From NCBI RefSeq assembly GCF_003576645.1, contig NC_044922.1:19138854-19202853 (forward strand): DNA of 64,000 nucleotides, given 5' to 3'. This stretch comes from Ipomoea triloba (Eukaryota > Streptophyta > Magnoliopsida > Solanales > Convolvulaceae). Of this stretch, positions 59,219 through 64,000 are shown in pieces (position 1 is the first letter of the stretch; each line of letters starts with the position of its first letter). A program made the translations under genes and the position numbers. The notes under the pieces are model-generated. The model was not told where the DNA came from, did no database searches, and was given only the letters and a program-made list of their open reading frames with translations.

Positions 59219-59410
59219 ATAGGTTCGGTAATTTTGAGATCATTGCTCCAAATCTTAAAAGATTGACTGTTATCCTAGAAGATACCTATGAGGTTAGATT
59301 AAAATGGTTTCGGCTGCACCTGGAAGCAATTATTACTCTTTGCATGTATCGCGAGTTTTTAAAGGTGAGAATCTCTATTGTTGTATTCTCTTTGTTAATG
59401 TATTGCAAAT

Positions 59411-59412
<2 letters not shown>

Positions 59413-59457
<45 letters not shown>
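59413..59457. repeat. AT microsatellite
   Basis: Uninterrupted AT run directly before a Helitron end. Confidence 0.95.
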
Positions 59458-59458
<1 letters not shown>

Positions 59459-60475
59459 TAGTTTTTCACACGAGTTAATTCCAGCAATGGTCCTCCGACT
59501 ATGTTGATTTTCCAAAATTAGTCCCCGACTTTTAATTTGGACAATTTCGGTCCCTTGACTTTCAAATTCTTTCCACTGTTGGTCCTTTCGTCAAATTTTG
59601 GTTAAGTAGAGGTCAAATGAAGGGGTAAAATTGTCCGTTCACATGTTTAGTGTATTATTACTAGTATTTCTCCTGTCCTATACGCTGTATATATGAATAT
59701 AATCTCAGTTGAAGTCTCAATCGAAGCCATAATCTCAGTCGAAATCTCTTCGACTGAGATTATATTCATATATATAGTGTATAAGACAGGAGAAATACGA
59801 GTACTAATACACTATACAGGTGAACGGACAATTTTACCCATTCATTTGACCTCTACTTAACCAAAATTTGACGAAAGGACCAACATTGGAAAGAATTTGA
59901 AAGTCAAGGGACCTAAATTGTCCAAATTAAAAGTCGAGGACTAATTTTGGAAAATCAACATAGTCGGAGGACCATTGTTGGAATTAACTCTTTTTCACAC
60001 GCACTGCACGAATGAGATAATGCCCAATGTTTATTTTAAATAAAGTATTTCAAAGTATATCAATGCAAGATTATATAGAAGATGTTCATGCATATGTAAT
60101 TGAATGTTGAATTTGTTTATTTAAATCGGTAATTCAAAGTTTATGAATGCAAGATAATATATGAGATTGATTATAATTGTCACTAAAATAAATGTTTACA
60201 ATTTTCTAAAAATGTCAATTTAAATACTTAGTTTAAAAATGATAGTATAAATAAATACTACTTTTTCATTTGAATTTTTCAAAGTCTTTTTAATTCTCTT
60301 TCGGGTAGCATTGTCATTGGCTTTATCTTCAGTACTTGTTTTTTAAAAATTTATTTATTGGTATTTGATAATGTGTCATGTGCAATTGAGTTATTGTTGT
60401 AGTATAGAGGACATCGTCATGCAATGAGATTATGATGTTGGAAGTTGTGGATTTGTCTCGTTGTGTTTATATATA
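59458..60475 (-). mobile_element. Truncated Helitron interrupted by a MITE
   Basis: The 3' end (CTAG in reverse at 59458) is followed, after a MITE is removed, by CACGCACTGCACGAATGAG and sequence parallel to the intact Helitron at 51202-52735 (shared TATCAATGCAAGATTATATA and TGTCATGCAATGAGATTATGAT-type blocks) up to about 60475. The 5' terminus is missing. Confidence 0.75.
59472..59990. mobile_element. Foldback Mutator-like MITE with perfect 10-bp TSD
   Basis: The two halves are near-perfect inverse copies over more than 200 bp (GAGTTAATTCCAGCAATGG at the left, CCATTGTTGGAATTAACTC at the right), meeting near 59735. TTTTTCACAC is duplicated at 59462-59471 and 59991-60000. It lies exactly in the 3' hairpin region of the truncated Helitron. 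No coding capacity. Confidence 0.92.
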
Positions 60476-62118
60476 TGACTGAGATTTTAATTGTACTATG
60501 AACTCTTGATCTTGTAAGTGCCTATTGATATTTGGCAGTGATACTTTTTTCCCGTATATGTTTCCCGTGTCGTACATTCTTATGCGAAAGTATTGAACAA
60601 AATATTAATATTTATTATATTTGTAGAAAATTAATGAGAAGTACATTTTGTTCTAGTTTCATAACTTGTTTACTTGATAGTAACAACAATAACTTTGCAA
60701 GTAGTCCGAATACTAATACTGTAATATATCTAGTTTCATCTACAGTTTGTATATCTATTTTGCACATGTTTATTTTGAAGTTTATATTTTTGGAATTAGT
60801 ATGAATGAGTGTTGTTAACACTGAAATTTTATTAAATATATTTATTTTTGAATATTTAGTATATTTGAATAAATTTTGGATAATATTGATATTATCTAAT
60901 TTGTTAATTAGATAATATCAAAAGAGTTTGAACCTATCAAAACTCTTTATCCTACAGCTATAAATAGGACCTTTTACTTCTATGTATTCATCCTAGGAAA
61001 AATCATAGAAATAGATTTGAAGCTTATTTAGAGAATTAGAGATCATGATCATGAAAAGCCACATGATCCTAAATGTAAAAGTTCCTCCTTAAAAATCATG
61101 GCTAGTGTACAAGCTCTACTCTTGTAGGAACAAACACACTCCAAATAAATCATATAATTGGGATCCAACAATTATACACAATTTCGCAACAAACCCTAGA
61201 ACACCCAAATGCTCCCCTTTATGAAATACAACTCATATATAGACATCAATAGCAAGAAATCAAACAAAAAAATCGTAGTCCCGAAAAACTTAGCTACTCA
61301 TAATATAATAATAAATACAAAATATTAAAGAAGTCATTGAAAGCATAAATGGAAAGCAAAGAAATAGACGAGTATAAGAAGAAATTCTCTATTGAAGCTT
61401 GTAAATTCAATATTTGCAATGTTCTTGAGCTTGGAAATGGATTGAAACAAGTAATCTACTCTATTATAAGCTATATTAAAACTAAACCTAACTAGGAAAT
61501 AAGTTGTGTTCTTGAATGGAAAGAATTCCCCTTTTCAAGATGCCAAAAGTCCACTAAAAAAATTGCAGACGCTGGCCACGGGTGCAGCAGAAGCCATAGC
61601 CGAACTTGTGGCCAGCAAAATGGACACATTGGGTTGTGGCCACGTGCCCACCAGGCTTAATGCTAATGCATGTAAAAAAAATATCGTGTTCTATTTAATT
61701 TTTCCTCTCAAATATTCATATTTTATAATCGAATTGGTTATATTGACATGCTGATTAACTATCCCGTAGTTATAAAACTAATCAGGGGTATATATGGCCT
61801 TTAGCTTACTTTCTATGCAAATTAAATGTCACTGGATTTTGAAGCATTATATGGTTCGTAATTTTCATTTTATGCTAGCATACCTATTTAATTTCTTCAA
61901 TTTTGTGTTAGTTCAACACATGCCTACCCTCAACCATTATACAACATTTTCATACCTTTACCCGGAAATGGAGTAATACATAACTCTTGTGCATGTCGGT
62001 TGAAAGAATATTGCTATCTATAACCAGCTAAGTTTGATTATCTTTGATACTATTATGTATGTGAACAAGTAAAATAAACTTTCATACATATTTGAGGTCT
62101 GGCTAATTAATGGCATTG
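60476..62118. other. AT-rich intergenic DNA; no supported gene
   Basis: Open frames at 60532-60804 and 61506-61754 lack any recognisable family. The second has a short GC-richer stretch (61560-61655, LATGAAEAIAELVASKMDT) that could be an exon fragment but has no clear splice context. Confidence 0.35.
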
Positions 62119-62702
62119 CCATACAGGTTTCTGCAGCAGTTGGGTTTAATGCCAAAGTTCTATCTTGTTTGGAGTGCTTAGAAGCTTCTCCTTTGGATGA
62201 GGTGCATATGAACTTTTATTATGTATTTTAAACTTGTTTATTCCATCATATGACTCAACATCAATAATTGACCATCTTTTTTTACAGCATTATTATTTAT
62301 TATATTTCTGCTTGATACAGCAAGTAGTCTCTGGTAGGTATTATGACTACAAGATATAATAAGTAGGTTAAGATTTAATACCTAAACATACTCTGAGTCC
62401 AGCTTCTCTTTCCCTCTCTCTTTGTGGGTACTAAATATTCAACAACTAATTTAATTCAGAAATCTGCATTGAGCTTAAATGGAAGACTAAAATACTTTCA
62501 AACAAACAATGTTGATTCTAGCAAGCTATTGAAATCTGTCATGAACATTATTCTGGAGAAAGTTACAATGACACATTGTATGCCTGGATTGATAATAACG
62601 GTGAGGTTATTGCATATGCTTTCCAAGAAGAAGTGTCAAGAGTTGTCAGTTATAGAAGCTGCTGAGCCTTCACATACGTTGAGAATTTATGAAGTATTTT
62701 TG
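62119..62702 (+). other. Exon-like sequences of an unrecognised gene
   Basis: Two stretches look like spliced plant exons: 62131-62200 (VSAAVGFNAKVLSCLECLEA, preceded by CAG and followed by GT after GATGAG) and 62459-62702 (KSALSLNGRLKYFQTNNVDS through HTLRIYEVFL, ending TGA). Composition is more codon-like than the flanks. I do not recognise the family; it may be a captured or truncated gene fragment. Confidence 0.35.
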
Positions 62703-62779
62703 TGATTATGAACTTTGAAAATTTTGTAATTATGTATTTAACTATTTATGTTTGGAACTTTGTATGATTTCATCCAAAA

Positions 62780-63055
62780 AAAAACGGGGCGGAGAGTCCC
62801 TGTCCCCAAAAAATCCCCGCGGGAACGGGGATGTGAATAATTCTGCATCCCAAATCTGAGAACGGGGCGGGGACGGGGAATGGAGATTCAATTCGGGGAC
62901 GGGGACCGGGATCTTTGGGTGTGTAGATAGATAGATATAGATATAGATATTGATTACATGTATCCAGTGACATAAGAAGAAGTCTTTGGATGTGTAGATA
63001 GATAGATATATATATAGATATTGATTACATGTATCCAGTGACATAAGAAGAAAAA
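62780..63055. repeat. GGGGACGGGG-rich repeat followed by a two-copy tandem repeat
   Basis: 62780-62912 is rich in GGGGCGGGGACGGGG-like runs and their complement. 62916-63055 contains a block of about 65-75 bp (GGATGTGTAGATAGATAG through GTGACATAAGAAG) twice. No gene; possibly a hAT-type terminal region. Confidence 0.6.
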
Positions 63056-64000
63056 AATTTAATGCAATCAAGTTAACCATTTGACCCATTGAGTTTTAAC
63101 TTCTTTAATTATTATGAGTAGATGCAATGGTCAGCTAGGCTCACTTATTGGACTGTTACTCACAATTCACTTATTGGACTGTTAGTCACAATTCATGTTA
63201 GACTTTTTGTCCTATAATAATATATACATGCATTGTGGGATATACAAGGCTAAAACACATCACTCAATAGTATTTCAAGTCAAAAATGTATACATCGTGT
63301 AATATTAGAAAGAGTACAACCTACATACTCACATAGTGAGGAGTGGGGTTTACCTCGTTAATAAATAAAGAAAGAGTACAACCTACAGAATAGAGTACAA
63401 GTTGTTAAAAAAAGTAAACCCATCATACAGGTAGGAACACATCACTAAGAAAAGTCACTAATGAATAAACTGAATACGAAAAGTCTGACGACACATCACT
63501 CAGAAAGGGTATACATCAAACACCTACACAAAATGAATAAACTTGAGGACGAACACCACCAACGCATCATACACTTGAATAACATAATAAATAAAATGAA
63601 AAATAATAAAATAATAATGAATAAGAAGAGACTGAAGAGTATAACATAATAAATAAAATGAAAAATAATAAACTAATAACGAATAAGAAGAGACTGAAGA
63701 GTAGAAGACAAACCTCAAGAAGAAAACTCATTCGGTAAAGTACCTCAGGAAGAGGACGATCTTCTGAGATCACCTTATTAAAGCGTTTGTTCCACTTGAT
63801 CCAATAAGAAATCCAATGCAGAGCTTTAGAAAGAGCTGTTATTGCAGTGGAGGTGGATAGTGCAGGCGGCTCAGGTTCACGCTCGACATGTTTACGGGTG
63901 CGGAAGAAGATGAAGTAGAAGATATGATTCTCTAACATAACATAGGAGCTAGTTATATACATAAAGAGGGAGGGAGAAGATATAAAAAATTTAGGGAAAC
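63056..64000. other. AT-rich end of window with a possible minus-strand exon
   Basis: 63590-63720 holds a tandem duplication of about 66 bp (ATAACATAATAAATAAAATG unit). On the minus strand, 63905-63742 reads KHVEREPEPPALSTSTAITA, then ALHWISYWIKWNKRFNK and SEDRPLPE before a GT. It has an exon-like codon composition but no recognised family and is cut off by the tandem repeat. Confidence 0.3.

Larger units (their letters stand above)
53430..59371 (+). pseudogene. Plus-strand F-box/LRR pseudogene with nested insertions
   Basis: ATG at 53430 opens MATFPRSKTRKRDLISELPA, and the F-box continues to codon 44. Codon 45 is TAG where family members have TGG (STH*NHVW). The frame then stays open (RHGRLVFDTNFFQC, DLDRWCRFLSRNGVQELNLS) to 53888. 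There a 5-kb Mutator-like element interrupts it. LRR sequence resumes at 58956-59120, is broken again by a SINE (59121-59218), and ends at 59371 (WFRLHLEAIITL) with a GTGAG donor. Exon 2 and the FBD are not found; microsatellite and Helitron sequence follow. It is the only long family member on this strand. Confidence 0.85.

Noticed and set aside
61506..61754. Open frame with an alanine-rich start
   Set aside because: Only a stretch of about 90 bp is codon-like; no splice borders or family.

Overview
This is nuclear DNA from a flowering plant, almost certainly a eudicot. The evidence is F-box/LRR/FBD genes of the plant type, plant-type tRNA relics, CACTA, Mutator-like, hAT, Harbinger and Helitron DNA transposons, Ty1-copia pieces, a solo LTR, tRNA-derived SINEs, very AT-rich intergenic DNA and long AT microsatellites. 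The species cannot be fixed from the sequence alone. Four N runs (27318, 28468, 28992-29249, 40884-40908) show a draft assembly, and three of them sit between near-identical direct repeats.

The backbone is a tandem cluster of F-box genes of the FBD/LRR family, nearly all on the minus strand. The ancestral layout is three exons: F-box plus leucine-rich repeats (about 260 codons), a 51-codon LRR exon, and an FBD exon of about 118 codons. Two subfamilies are visible. Type A (N-terminus MARRRR-like) includes the copies starting at 9439, 13732 and 20389 and the 5'-truncated copy at 30810-32050. Type D includes 34299, about 45045 and relics at 960-2785, 10210-11680, 16940-17830, 34740-34910 and 43090-43350. 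One further copy is on the plus strand (53430-59371). Only the gene at 18891-20389 keeps an open frame through all three exons (427 aa predicted). The others carry nonsense codons, frameshifts, small tandem duplications, truncations or transposon insertions.

Mobile elements have entered this array repeatedly, and several have target-site duplications (TSDs) that can be read directly. A 2.9-kb CACTA element (5319-8207, TSD GAA) splits the FBD exon of the first type A gene and carries exons of a lysophosphatidic-acid acyltransferase-like gene. A second CACTA (45130-49087, TSD AAG) carries ARL8-type small-GTPase exons and lies just upstream of the type D gene at 43600-45045. A third CACTA (54533-57978, TSD CAT) is nested in a 5-kb Mutator-like element that itself splits the plus-strand F-box pseudogene. 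Other elements are a solo LTR (34997-36519, TSD CAATG), a 6.4-kb Helitron with RPA-like exons (36581-42949), two short Helitrons (24181-25428, 51202-52735), a truncated Helitron broken by a foldback Mutator-like MITE (59472-59990, 10-bp TSD), a Harbinger-type MITE (52951-53249) and three SINEs.

Layout: 1-5.0 kb, relics plus two tRNA pseudogenes; 5-20.4 kb, the type A cluster; 20.7-30.7 kb, AT-rich Helitron-derived DNA with assembly gaps; 30.8-34.9 kb, more F-box relics; 35-43 kb, solo LTR and large Helitron; 43-45 kb, type D pseudogene; 45-53.3 kb, transposons; 53.4-60.5 kb, nested insertions in the plus-strand F-box pseudogene; 60.5-64 kb, unassigned DNA with a few exon-like stretches. I found no new multi-gene system. 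The notable content is a birth-and-death F-box array under heavy transposon attack, with gene capture by CACTA elements, plus a pair of tRNA relics that have lost exactly the same arm.
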